From NCBI GenBank assembly GCA_913060565.1, contig CAJXRU010000029.1, forward strand, positions 1-38,353: 38,353 nucleotides of DNA, in the 5' to 3' direction. Below the pieces are notes generated by a model, which was given only the letters and a program-made list of their open reading frames with translations, had not been told where the DNA came from and searched no databases. This DNA comes from an uncultured Gammaproteobacteria bacterium. Lineage in GTDB: Bacteria > Pseudomonadota > Gammaproteobacteria > Enterobacterales > Psychrobiaceae. Numbering within the stretch: the first letter of the stretch is position 1; each line of letters begins with the position of its first letter. Both the position numbers and the translations under genes were made by a program. Below, one piece after another: positions 17,590 through 25,600 of this stretch.

Positions 17590-19011
17590 ATGCAATTTGA
17601 TATAACTTCATCGAAATGCGCACTAAAGCGTTATTCAATGATTGCCTGCGCCTTATTAGGGACAGTAGTAGCGTCACCTATTACACAAGCGCAAACTCTA
17701 GAACAAGCAGTTGCTCAAGCAATGGATAATAATCCTGATCTTAGAATCGCATTAACCCGATTTAAAGTTGCAGAAGAACGTATCAAACAAGCAAAAGCTG
17801 GATATTTCCCGACGGTTGATTTAACGGCAGGATATGGCCATGAAGAAACTAATAGTCCCGGAACGCGTCGAGGAATTTACGCTGAAAATGGCGATGATGG
17901 CCAAGCTGGATTAAAACGTGGCGAACTTACCTTAAGTATCAAACAAATGCTCTTCGATGGTTTTTACACTGGCAGTGATACATCTAGAACAGAAAGAGAA
18001 GCGAGTTCAGAGCAATGGACGTTATATTCTACAGCAGAAGATTTAGCACTTGATGTTGCAAAGGTTTATAACGAAGTGCTAAAAAACCAAGAAGTATTAT
18101 CTCTGTCAGAGAAAAATCTTCAATCTCACCAAGATATTTATGAACAAATTAAAGAACGGACAGAATCAGGCCTAGGCAGTATCGCTGATTTATCTCAAGT
18201 TACAGGTCGACTTGCACGAGCAAATGTTAATTTAATTTCTGCGACAAATAATTTCCGTGATAGTGTGTCAAAATTTCGTAAACTCGTTAACCACGAACCT
18301 AAGGATTTAATTGTTCCAGTACCTGATGCAGATATGGTACCAACCACAGAAGACACTGGTTTAAAAGACGCTTTAGTAAACCATCCCGTAATCAAATCAT
18401 CACTTAATGATATTGAAGCTGCGCGTTACGCACGAGAAACTTTCACATCTAGTTTTTATCCTACGTTTACTCTAGAAATTGATGCAAATGCGAACAATAA
18501 CCTATCGGGTGAAGAAGGTATTGATCGTCTAAATAATGACATCGGTGGCCATAATAACAGCGCGTCAGCCATGTTACGCATGAAATATAATTTATATGCA
18601 GGTGGACGAAACGCCTCACAATCGAGAGCTGCTGCGTACCAAATCGCTGAAGCCGTTGAGCTAAATCGAAAAGCTCATCGCGACGTTACTGAAGGATATA
18701 CGCTTGCATGGAATGCATACGAGCTTCTCACTATGCAACTGCAATTTATTCAGCAACACGTTGACTCATCAAAGCAAACTCAAGCAGCCTATGAGCAGCA
18801 ATTTAGACTGGGTCAACGCAGCCTCTTAGATTTGTTAGATACTGAGAATGAGCTTTTTGAAGCACGTAAAGACTTTTTAGAAGCAAACTATCAAAATATC
18901 GATGCGAGATATCGCCTGCTTAACGCTACAGGACAATTGCTAGATTCACTGCGTGTGACGCGCTCTAACTTGTGGGATGGCGAAGATAGCTACGAAGGAG
19001 GAATTAAATAA
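17590..19011 (+). CDS. lapE: TolC-family outer-membrane channel LapE/AggA
   Basis: A 473-residue TolC-like outer-membrane efflux protein. An N-terminal signal peptide appears to end after ITQAQ (residues ~31-35), followed by TLEQAVAQAMDNNPDLRIA, the usual first helix of the family. Two related halves each carry helical and strand segments (AGYFPTVDL in the first, SSFYPTFTLEIDANANN in the second), and the GQRSLLDLLDTENELFEARKDF motif typical of type I secretion channels lies near the C-terminus. In Lap systems the adhesin stays anchored by lodging in this channel. AAAGGA lies upstream of the ATG at suitable spacing. Its TAA overlaps the next ATG by one base. Confidence 0.93.
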   Translation: MQFDITSSKCALKRYSMIACALLGTVVASPITQAQTLEQAVAQAMDNNPDLRIALTRFKVAEERIKQAKAGYFPTVDLTAGYGHEETNSPGTRRGIYAENGDDGQAGLKRGELTLSIKQMLFDGFYTGSDTSRTEREASSEQWTLYSTAEDLALDVAKVYNEVLKNQEVLSLSEKNLQSHQDIYEQIKERTESGLGSIADLSQVTGRLARANVNLISATNNFRDSVSKFRKLVNHEPKDLIVPVPDADMVPTTEDTGLKDALVNHPVIKSSLNDIEAARYARETFTSSFYPTFTLEIDANANNNLSGEEGIDRLNNDIGGHNNSASAMLRMKYNLYAGGRNASQSRAAAYQIAEAVELNRKAHRDVTEGYTLAWNAYELLTMQLQFIQQHVDSSKQTQAAYEQQFRLGQRSLLDLLDTENELFEARKDFLEANYQNIDARYRLLNATGQLLDSLRVTRSNLWDGEDSYEGGIK

Positions 19012-19607
19012 TGAAGTATTTTGTAATTGCGATAAGTTTTTTCGCCCTTGCCGGTTGTGCAAATGACATTGTGGATATTGAGCAAGCAGTCATTCAACAA
19101 CATAACCTTGAAGACCTAGATGCCGACGGTGTTATTGAAGCTCGTGAGCGATGTGCAGATACATTCTTAGGCGCTAACATTGATAACTATGGCTGTAGCA
19201 GCGTAAAACGTATAGACGACAGTATTACACTAAAAATTAATTTTGCGAATAACTCTTCTGCCATCAGTCAAACTGATTTTGAAAAGATTAAAGAAGTTAG
19301 TGATTTCATGAGCAAGTTTCCTGGTAGCCATGTAACAATCGAAGGGCATTGTAGCCGCCAAGGCTCAGCAGAACTTAATCAAAAACTCTCTGAAAGCAGA
19401 GCAAATGCGGTTGCTAATGTGTTAAAAAATCAATACGGAATTGCTGCTTTTAGAGTCGCAGCGGTAGGTTATGGTTTTGACAAATTATTGGATGAAAATG
19501 ATTCACCGCAAGCGCATTCTAAAAATAGACGAATCGTTGCTTCATTGTCGGGAACAGAGCAATCAACAGCCATGAAATGGACAATTTATACTGCCGACGG
19601 CTTATAG
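19011..19607 (+). CDS. OmpA-family lipoprotein of the adhesin operon
   Basis: A 198-residue lipoprotein with a lipobox LAGC (lipidated Cys16). Residues ~35-62 (DLDADGVIEARERC...DNYGC) resemble a thrombospondin type 3-like calcium-binding segment with a likely Cys48-Cys62 pair. Residues ~70-180 are an OmpA/MotB-type peptidoglycan-binding domain (TIEGHCSRQGSAELNQKLSESRA..V and NRRI near the end). A very strong AAGGAGG precedes the ATG, which overlaps the channel gene stop. An OmpA-like gene at this place is also known in the Shewanella bpf operon. Its role is not established; it may brace the secretion channel against the cell wall. Confidence 0.88.
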   Translation: MKYFVIAISFFALAGCANDIVDIEQAVIQQHNLEDLDADGVIEARERCADTFLGANIDNYGCSSVKRIDDSITLKINFANNSSAISQTDFEKIKEVSDFMSKFPGSHVTIEGHCSRQGSAELNQKLSESRANAVANVLKNQYGIAAFRVAAVGYGFDKLLDENDSPQAHSKNRRIVASLSGTEQSTAMKWTIYTADGL

Positions 19608-19615
19608 AGTTTTAA

Positions 19616-20317
19616 ATGGAGCTTGTGCAGCGCAATCAAAGGATTAACTGGTCACTCAGGCTCTTGCTAGTACCAATGCTCATTTCATTTGGTCTCTATG
19701 CAAAATCTGATAGCAGTATTGATAATCAAAAGGTTATAGACGCGCTTAAGAAAAATTACGGCGAGCGAGCTGGTAAACGCGGTAACGCTTGGGTAAAAAT
19801 TTTAACCCAAGATAAAGCTTTATCAAATAGAGAAAAATTAGAAAAAGTAAATCGGTTCTTTAATTATTTTCGATTTGTAGATGACATTAAGTTGTGGGGC
19901 GTTAAAAATTATTGGGCAACCCCGATCGAGTTTATAGGTGTGAATGGTGGTGATTGTGAAGATTACTCTATTGCAAAATACTACACTTTATTAGAACTTG
20001 GTGTACCGGATGAGAAGATGAGAATAACCATGGTAAAGGCATTACGTCTAAATCAATACCATATGGTTTTAGCGTACTATGAAACGCCAGGATCAGTACC
20101 GCTCATCCTAGATAATATAGACGGTAAAATAAAACCTGCAACTAAACGAAACGATTTATTACCCGTATATAGCTTTAATGGTACACAGCTATGGTTAAAT
20201 AAAGAAAAAGGACGTGGTGTTCTTGCTGGTGATTCTAAGCGCTTGAAGCGCTGGTCAAGCCTTAAGCAACGCCTTGGCGTAAATAACCTAAAACAGCCTA
20301 AGTTAAAATTGGAGTAA
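19616..20317 (+). CDS. lapG: LapG-type periplasmic cysteine protease
   Basis: A 233-residue transglutaminase-like cysteine protease (BTLCP/DUF920 family) that cleaves the N-terminal retention module of the adhesin when not held by LapD. A signal peptide or anchor spans residues ~11-29. The triad is visible as Cys114 (GGDCEDYSIAKYY), His149 (NQYHMVLAYY) and Asp166 (LILDNID). Acidic residues around Cys114 (Asp113, Glu115) match the calcium site known for LapG. Its position, after the channel and OmpA genes and eight bases before lapD, supports the assignment. The ribosome site before ATG 19616 is weak; a second ATG at 19676 would shorten the signal region, so the start is less certain than the identity. 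Confidence 0.93.
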   Translation: MELVQRNQRINWSLRLLLVPMLISFGLYAKSDSSIDNQKVIDALKKNYGERAGKRGNAWVKILTQDKALSNREKLEKVNRFFNYFRFVDDIKLWGVKNYWATPIEFIGVNGGDCEDYSIAKYYTLLELGVPDEKMRITMVKALRLNQYHMVLAYYETPGSVPLILDNIDGKIKPATKRNDLLPVYSFNGTQLWLNKEKGRGVLAGDSKRLKRWSSLKQRLGVNNLKQPKLKLE

Positions 20318-20324
20318 CACAGCA

Positions 20325-22259
20325 ATGACCCTGTTTCAACAGATCAACTCACTGTTATTTGGACTCTTTTTGCTTGTAATGTCGAGCATCGTCTATTTTC
20401 AGTTTACTGAAACAAAAGACTTTATGACGCAGCAAATGGAGTCTGACTTAAATAACACGAGTACATCACTTAGCCTCATGCTAAAGCCACACCTGGAAAC
20501 AGGTGATTTAGTTGGCGCAGAAACGTTGATAAACGTTGTATTTGAGGGCGGGTTTTATCGACGTGTCACGTTAACTTGGCTTGTTGATAATAAAACACAA
20601 ACATGGGAAAACCCAATCGTTATTGATGGTGTTCCCAGTTGGTTTTCTGATCTTGGTTTATTCGAATCTCAAACTAAAGAAAGTTTGATTACGTCTGGCT
20701 GGATGCAGCTTGCCAAATTAGAAATTGAAGCTCATCCCGGTATTGGCTACCGTGAGTTATGGCGCATCATGAACGACACCCTGCTTGTCTTATCTATATT
20801 GTTTATTGTTTCATTAATTGTGTTGCGATTACGGTTAACTGCCATCCTTAAACCATTAAATGAAATTGCTGACCATGCGAAAGGGATTGCACAACGAAAA
20901 TTCCATAAGGACATGGCATTACCTTCAACATCTGAATTAAAAGATGTTGTTATTTCTATTAACTCAATGTCCAATCAGCTTAAGAAAGTCTTTAATACCT
21001 TAGACAATGAAGTTGATAGTTTGCGTAAAGATAGCCTCGTAGACCGCGTATCAAACTTACCTAATCGTCAATATCTAACGGGTCAACTCAATAGCTGGTT
21101 AGCTGAACCTGGATATGGTGGTTTAATCCTTGCTAAATTCGATTGGTTAGAAGAGATACATAGTAAATACGGTTATCAAGTACGTGATGAAACAATCAAG
21201 GTATTAGCTGAAGCTATGCAGCAGCAACTGCCAAAAATAGCAGAATCAGTCATTGCTCGTATTGCAAATGGCGAGTTTGCCTTTTTGATCACCAAGGGTG
21301 AAGAAGAGCAAATGAAAAGCTATGTTCAAACCTTAGTCCGTTTGATTAACCAAGAGATGTCTAAAGCAGGTTGCGAACCAAATAGTGATTTCTATTTGGG
21401 TGTTACTATTCGTGAAAGTGACATGGAGCCGTCCGATTTATTGTCTCAATCTGATAATGCTTTACAACAAGCAACAAAAGAACAGAAAACTATTCAATGG
21501 TTTGATAGTAAAAAGCAACAACACAAATTATCTCGCGAAGAGTGGCGTAAAAAGCTTACTCATGCCATTAACAGCAATCGTTTTATATTTCAATGGCAGC
21601 CTGTCCATAAGATGAATAGTAGTGACGTATTACAGCGTGAAGTATATTGTCGTCTTAATGTCGACGGACAAGTCCTAAATGCTGGTGTATTTATGCCATA
21701 CGTTGAGCTACTTTCGTTAGGTAATGAACTTGATAAATGTATTTTAAAATCGATTGTCAACAACAACATCTTAGCAAAAACTCATGAACCTATTGCGGTC
21801 AATTTAACGAGCGATAGTGTTAAAGATACTAAATTCCATCAATGGTTAGCGTTATTTCTTCAAAGCTCTACCAACTCTCATAAGATCCAATTTGAGATCC
21901 CAGAGTCTGTAGTAAGTAGTCATTTAGAAGAATGTATTGCGTTGTGTGAAACGGTTAAAGAATATGGTTCTAACTTTGGTATCGATCAATGTGGTCGCCG
22001 CATTGGTTCACTTAATTATTTACAACAAGTTAAGCCGACGTACGTTAAACTGGATCAATCATTCTCGTTCTACAGTAAGACCGAACAAAATAGCGAGCTA
22101 TGTCGCGCCTTAGTAAATGTTGCTAAAGGAATCGGAATAGAAGTTATCGTTACAGCAATTGAAGACGAGAAACAGTTAGCCAACTTTAACTCTTTACACC
22201 CTAACGGATACCAAGGATTCATTTACCCGCCAGTAGAAATAGATCCTCACGAAAATTAG
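20325..22259 (+). CDS. lapD: LapD-type c-di-GMP receptor (degenerate GGDEF/EAL)
   Basis: This inner-membrane receptor (644 residues) should sequester LapG when c-di-GMP is bound. It has TM1 ~8-26, a periplasmic LapD_MoxY_N-type domain ~27-150 with Trp126 in SGWMQLAK matching the LapG-binding tryptophan (W125) of Pseudomonas LapD, TM2 ~152-170, and HAMP and linker helices ~171-235. The GGDEF-like domain (~240-395) carries ANGEF (314-318) instead of GGDEF. In the EAL-like domain (~405-640), EVYCR (439-443) replaces EALxR, DQCG (554-557) replaces the DDFG metal site, and the end is YQGFIYPP. Both enzymatic activities should be lost, leaving a sensor, as in characterised LapD proteins. It ends the operon before a terminator. 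Confidence 0.95.
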   Translation: MTLFQQINSLLFGLFLLVMSSIVYFQFTETKDFMTQQMESDLNNTSTSLSLMLKPHLETGDLVGAETLINVVFEGGFYRRVTLTWLVDNKTQTWENPIVIDGVPSWFSDLGLFESQTKESLITSGWMQLAKLEIEAHPGIGYRELWRIMNDTLLVLSILFIVSLIVLRLRLTAILKPLNEIADHAKGIAQRKFHKDMALPSTSELKDVVISINSMSNQLKKVFNTLDNEVDSLRKDSLVDRVSNLPNRQYLTGQLNSWLAEPGYGGLILAKFDWLEEIHSKYGYQVRDETIKVLAEAMQQQLPKIAESVIARIANGEFAFLITKGEEEQMKSYVQTLVRLINQEMSKAGCEPNSDFYLGVTIRESDMEPSDLLSQSDNALQQATKEQKTIQWFDSKKQQHKLSREEWRKKLTHAINSNRFIFQWQPVHKMNSSDVLQREVYCRLNVDGQVLNAGVFMPYVELLSLGNELDKCILKSIVNNNILAKTHEPIAVNLTSDSVKDTKFHQWLALFLQSSTNSHKIQFEIPESVVSSHLEECIALCETVKEYGSNFGIDQCGRRIGSLNYLQQVKPTYVKLDQSFSFYSKTEQNSELCRALVNVAKGIGIEVIVTAIEDEKQLANFNSLHPNGYQGFIYPPVEIDPHEN

Positions 22260-22264
22260 ACATT

Positions 22265-22293
22265 AAAAAAGGAGCGTTTAACGCTCCTTTTTT
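22265..22293. terminator. Bidirectional rho-independent terminator
   Basis: AAAAAAGGAGCG (22265-22276) pairs with CGCTCCTTTTTT (22282-22293) around the loop TTTAA. The A and T tracts let it work for lapD (+) and for the convergent M14 carboxypeptidase gene (-). Confidence 0.92.
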
Positions 22294-22316
22294 AATTGTA
22301 CTAGTTGTTTAAACGA

Positions 22317-23441
22317 CTACAGTTTTGGCAATGTTTGATACAACGCGTTTAAGCAGGCCTTTCCTAACACTTGAGATCTTGCAGGAGACCAACCAAATAA
22401 CTCATCAGGAGTATCTTGTGTGTCTTTAAATGGCATTTCTAACGTCATCACTAATGTATTGAATGCTTGTGCAAGATAATTTGTACCAACCGTCATTAAC
22501 GCTTCGCCGGGCTTATCAATGTCATAGCCAACTTTATTTTGAAAGTCAGGGCTAGCGGTAATCAAAGCTTGTTGGTAAAAATCTAACAGCGCTTGTCGCT
22601 CATCATTCCAGTCAGGGATACCTTCAGAGCCTGCGATAAAGTTATAAGGTAGCGCCTCATCACCATGAACATCCAGACAAAAGTCCATGCCCGTTTGTTC
22701 CATTTTCTCACGAACTAGATAAACTTCTGGGCTACGCTCCATACTAGGCTCTAACCATTCACGATTAAGATTAGCGCCAGCAGCATTTGCACGTAAATTT
22801 CCGCGTTTACTACCATCAGGGTTCATATTGGGTACTACGTAGAAAACGGCGTTATCTAACAGCGATTTTGAAATTGGATCATCTTGATCTAACAAAGCCT
22901 CAAGCATACCTTCCATCCACCACTGGGCCATTGTTTCACCAGGGTGCTGGCGAGCAATCATCCAACATACTTTCTTGTTATCGCCATCAGTACCAATTTT
23001 TAGTACATCCATATCCTGCCCATCAACTGTTTGTCCAAGTAAAATATGTTCAACCTGTTCATGCATTTGTGCTTGGGCGATTAAGTCATGATGACGTTCC
23101 ATTGAATAAGGCGCAAAGTAGGCATAATAGACGCTATCAAATTCTGGCTGATGCTTAATAGTTAGTTGCTTACCGTCATAATGGCTATCGACACGAAACC
23201 AAGTTTCGCGATCATAAGAAGCCACAGCTTGGTAGTTTTCCCAACCTTCGACATAAGAACATTCATGAGCATTAGTGATATGCATTGCAACAGACTGGTC
23301 CTTTGCTCCCGTCAGACGGTAATGAAACCACTGACTATATTCAGCATTGCTATCCTTTCTAATAGCTAACTCAATGTTCGCGTTATCAGAAATAGATAAA
23401 CATTCGATATTGCCGCTATCGAAATTCTGGGTAATTTTCAT
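22317..23441 (-). CDS. M14 zinc carboxypeptidase, cytosolic (CCP-like) type
   Basis: A 374-residue M14 metallocarboxypeptidase. An N-terminal beta-rich domain (~1-120, with YYAYFAPYS just before the catalytic part) precedes the catalytic domain. The catalytic domain has zinc ligands His166 and Glu169 in RQHPGETMAQWWMEG and His259 in CLDVHGDE, the PNMNPDGSKRGN substrate loop, and Glu335 in LEMPF as catalytic base. No signal peptide is seen, so it is cytoplasmic. This two-domain form is the bacterial relative of the eukaryotic cytosolic carboxypeptidases; its bacterial substrate is unknown. The start is ATG at 23441, with AGG seven bases upstream; the frame extends to a TTG at 23486 that lacks support. 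Confidence 0.88.
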   Translation of the reverse strand: MKITQNFDSGNIECLSISDNANIELAIRKDSNAEYSQWFHYRLTGAKDQSVAMHITNAHECSYVEGWENYQAVASYDRETWFRVDSHYDGKQLTIKHQPEFDSVYYAYFAPYSMERHHDLIAQAQMHEQVEHILLGQTVDGQDMDVLKIGTDGDNKKVCWMIARQHPGETMAQWWMEGMLEALLDQDDPISKSLLDNAVFYVVPNMNPDGSKRGNLRANAAGANLNREWLEPSMERSPEVYLVREKMEQTGMDFCLDVHGDEALPYNFIAGSEGIPDWNDERQALLDFYQQALITASPDFQNKVGYDIDKPGEALMTVGTNYLAQAFNTLVMTLEMPFKDTQDTPDELFGWSPARSQVLGKACLNALYQTLPKL

Positions 23442-23511
23442 AATATACCTATAAATGAGTTTTAAGCGTTTAAGAACACTTAACAATTAATTGAATAAAA
23501 ATCGGCAAGAT

Positions 23512-23549
23512 CATAACAGCCATAGTAATAACTTACTATGGCTGTTATG
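23512..23549. repeat. Perfect 17-bp inverted repeat (hairpin)
   Basis: CATAACAGCCATAGTAA (23512-23528) is exactly reverse-complementary to 23533-23549, with a four-base loop TAAC. It sits between the stop of the small secreted protein (23566, - strand) and the M14 gene start (23441). Neither side has an immediate T tract, so it is not a classic terminator. It may be a processed 3' end, a transcript stabiliser or a remnant of a small palindromic repeat. Confidence 0.7.
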
Positions 23550-23565
23550 GAAGTAGATCTATTGT

Positions 23566-23928
23566 TTATAGCTGATGGGCAATAAGTTGTTCACTAACGA
23601 GGTACAGTTCATTCGATTCAATAACAGCAACTTCACCATCTATTTTGATGGCGAGAATACGCCCTTTCATGGTCCACCCTTCAGATAATGAAATGTTTAG
23701 CACTCTCTGCTGCTGAGTCAATTCTGACAAAGCCACATTGCTTTTACGTGCTAGTTTTGCAACATCATCGATTGATTTAATGCGCAGATAAACATTATCT
23801 TTTGCGGTAATTTCACCTACTTTAAAGTGTATTTGATTAGCATCTAACGAAAACACACTATTTTCCATTGAAACTGCACTCGCTGCAGTGCTTAGAAGTG
23901 ATAAAACAATCAGTAGAACTTTATCCAT
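23566..23928 (-). CDS. Small secreted protein of unknown function
   Basis: A 120-residue protein I do not recognise. Residues 1-18 form a signal peptide (MDKVLLIVLSLLSTAASA) with cleavage likely after ASA, so the mature ~102 residues act in the periplasm or outside the cell. The rest is mixed hydrophilic, predicted alternating strand and helix, without cysteine, and includes SLSEGWTMKGRILAIKIDGEVAVIE. A GAGGAG ribosome site lies just upstream of the ATG. It has its own upstream region with a near-palindrome and is followed by the 17-bp hairpin, so it looks like a single-gene unit on the same strand as the M14 gene. Confidence 0.75.
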   Translation of the reverse strand: MDKVLLIVLSLLSTAASAVSMENSVFSLDANQIHFKVGEITAKDNVYLRIKSIDDVAKLARKSNVALSELTQQQRVLNISLSEGWTMKGRILAIKIDGEVAVIESNELYLVSEQLIAHQL

Positions 23929-23971
23929 TATAGCTCCTCATTGGTGGACAACATTAACAGCTTAGTGTTGG

Positions 23972-23992
23972 CGCTATATATCCTATACAGCG
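23972..23992. promoter_or_regulatory. 21-bp near-palindrome upstream of the small secreted gene
   Basis: CGCTATATA (23972-23980) and TATACAGCG (23984-23992) form an inverted repeat with one mismatch around TCC. On the minus strand it overlaps a possible -10 (TATAGG), preceded at 17 bp by a -35-like TTACAT, about 45 bp upstream of the ATG at 23928. It looks like an operator, but the regulator is unknown. Confidence 0.4.
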
Positions 23993-24264
23993 ACATGTTT
24001 AATGATGTAACTCAATATTTATAACGTAACTTATGTAGAATTACCAATTTACAAAATAAAAATTAAACATATAAAATTCAGTTAGATAACAACAATTATT
24101 TTTTATCTAATTGATAATAAAGAGACAAAAAAAACTAAATAATTTTTTTCTGTTTAAGTTTAACGTATTTATAATTAATCGAAGATTCTAGTGTCAGAAT
24201 TCATTGTTAACGGTCTAATAATCTGCAACCTCTTCTATCAAACAAGTTCTTATTCTAACTGGTT
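23993..24264. other. AT-rich intergenic stretch, no gene seen
   Basis: This is the remainder of the 413-base gap between the small secreted gene and pheA. It is very AT-rich, with an 8-bp inverted repeat TTAGATAA (24082-24089) / TTATCTAA (24103-24110) and poly-A and poly-T tracts near 24126-24150. No open frame with a credible ribosome site was found, nor an obvious phenylalanine-rich leader peptide or attenuator for pheA. Confidence 0.6.
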
Positions 24265-24305
24265 TGTAAATATCTGTTGACAGTGTGGTTTACACCCCCT
24301 AAATT
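24265..24305 (+). promoter_or_regulatory. pheA promoter overlapped by a TyrR-like box
   Basis: TGTAAA (24265-24270), six bases, then TTGACA (24277-24282) matches the TyrR box TGTAAA-N6-TTTACA with one mismatch, including the key G and C 14 bp apart. The same TTGACA is a consensus -35, followed at 17 bp by TAAATT (24300-24305) as a possible -10. Occupancy would block RNA polymerase, suggesting repression of pheA in response to aromatic amino acids. A partial second site (GTTTACAC) lies at about 24288-24295. Confidence 0.55.
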
Positions 24306-24341
24306 CAAGGTAATTTATTAAGTGTTCGCTGAGGAAAAATA

Positions 24342-25535
24342 ATGAGTAAAGGGGTCGTACTATCGGAAGTACGAGAAAAAATCACCGCACTAGATCAAAA
24401 ACTTTTAGGTTTATTAGGCGAGCGCCGACAATTAAGCCTCAGTGTTGCACAATCGAAAATAGACACAGTGAAGAATGTTAGAGACACCGAACGTGAAGAA
24501 GCATTGCTCATTGATCTCATTCAACGTGGCCATAAATTGGGACTAGACGCTCACTATGTGTCACAGTTATTTCACGTCATCATCGAAGATTCAGTCCTCA
24601 ATCAACAAGCTTGGTTACAAGAACGTGCAAACCACCAGCATGAATCGCCAATCGCGCGAGTTGCCTTTCTTGGCTCTAAAGGATCTTATAGTTATCTAGC
24701 ATGTCATCGCTACTTTTCCCGTCGCGTAGAAGATATTGTCGAAGTGGGATGCGATTCATTTAGTGACATCGTCAATCAAGTGGAATCAGGTCAAGCCGAA
24801 TTCGGGTTATTACCGATAGAAAATACCAGTTCAGGTAGTATTAACGAAGTGTACGACGTCTTACAACATACCTCACTATCGATTGTCGGTGAATTGACCC
24901 AGCCAGTAGAACACTGCCTTGTGACTGCAATCGATACCGATATATCACAAATTGATACCATATATTGTCATGTTCAGCCGTACCAGCAGTGCTCACAATA
25001 TCTCAGTAAGTACAAAGGCATTAAGTTCGAGTTTGTTGAAAGCACCGCTGCTGCAATGGAGATAGTCCAACAACGACAATCAGAGAAAGTGGCGGCTATC
25101 GCCTCACAAGAAGGAGGCAGTCTCTACAACCTTAACGCCATCGAGCGCAAAATTGCCAACCAACTTGAAAACCATAGCCGATTTATTGTGGTTGCACGAA
25201 AAGCTGTTGAGGTTGCGGTGCAAATTCCAGCAAAAACAACCTTTATCATGTCGACTCATCAAGCCAGTGGTGCGTTAGTTGATGCTTTACTCGTATTAAA
25301 GAGCAATGGTATTAGTATGACAAAGTTAGAATCACGTCCTATCCAAGGCAACCCTTGGGAAGAAATGTTCTATATTGATGTTGATTGCAATTTACATCAC
25401 GACAATATGCAAAAAGCGCTAGCCGAGCTTAATGAGATTACCAAAGATATTAAGATCTTAGGCTGTTACCCATCAGAGTCTATTCAGGCAACACCAGTGG
25501 CAGAAGTGTTACTCAATAGTAATACTCCTGTTTGA
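24342..25535 (+). CDS. pheA: Bifunctional chorismate mutase / prephenate dehydratase
   Basis: This cytoplasmic P-protein (397 residues) converts chorismate to prephenate and then phenylpyruvate for phenylalanine synthesis. An AroQ-type chorismate mutase spans ~1-95 (REKITALDQKLLGLLGERR). Prephenate dehydratase runs from ~105 (VAFLGSKGSYSYLA, LLPIENTSSGSINEV) to ~290. A C-terminal ACT domain (~298-385) carries GALV (310-313) and ESRP (330-333), the phenylalanine feedback-binding motifs. Where E. coli has the catalytic TRF, this protein has SRF (Ser279-Phe281), a conservative change. GAGGAAAA lies upstream of the ATG. Confidence 0.96.
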   Translation: MSKGVVLSEVREKITALDQKLLGLLGERRQLSLSVAQSKIDTVKNVRDTEREEALLIDLIQRGHKLGLDAHYVSQLFHVIIEDSVLNQQAWLQERANHQHESPIARVAFLGSKGSYSYLACHRYFSRRVEDIVEVGCDSFSDIVNQVESGQAEFGLLPIENTSSGSINEVYDVLQHTSLSIVGELTQPVEHCLVTAIDTDISQIDTIYCHVQPYQQCSQYLSKYKGIKFEFVESTAAAMEIVQQRQSEKVAAIASQEGGSLYNLNAIERKIANQLENHSRFIVVARKAVEVAVQIPAKTTFIMSTHQASGALVDALLVLKSNGISMTKLESRPIQGNPWEEMFYIDVDCNLHHDNMQKALAELNEITKDIKILGCYPSESIQATPVAEVLLNSNTPV

Positions 25536-25558
25536 TAATAGACTCATCCAGACATTAA

Positions 25559-25587
25559 AAAGCCCCGCTCGTGCAGGGCTTTCTTTT
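25559..25587. terminator. Terminator between convergent pheA and tyrA
   Basis: AAAGCCC (25559-25565) pairs with GGGCTTT (25576-25582); an inner GC pair closes a TCGT loop. T-rich on the right and A-rich on the left, so it can act in both directions. Confidence 0.88.
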
Positions 25588-25600
25588 TGTCAGTAATTGA

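Noticed and set aside
20325-22259. LapD as an active diguanylate cyclase or phosphodiesterase
   Set aside because: GGDEF is ANGEF, the EAL motif is EVYCR and the DDFG metal site is DQCG, so neither activity is expected.
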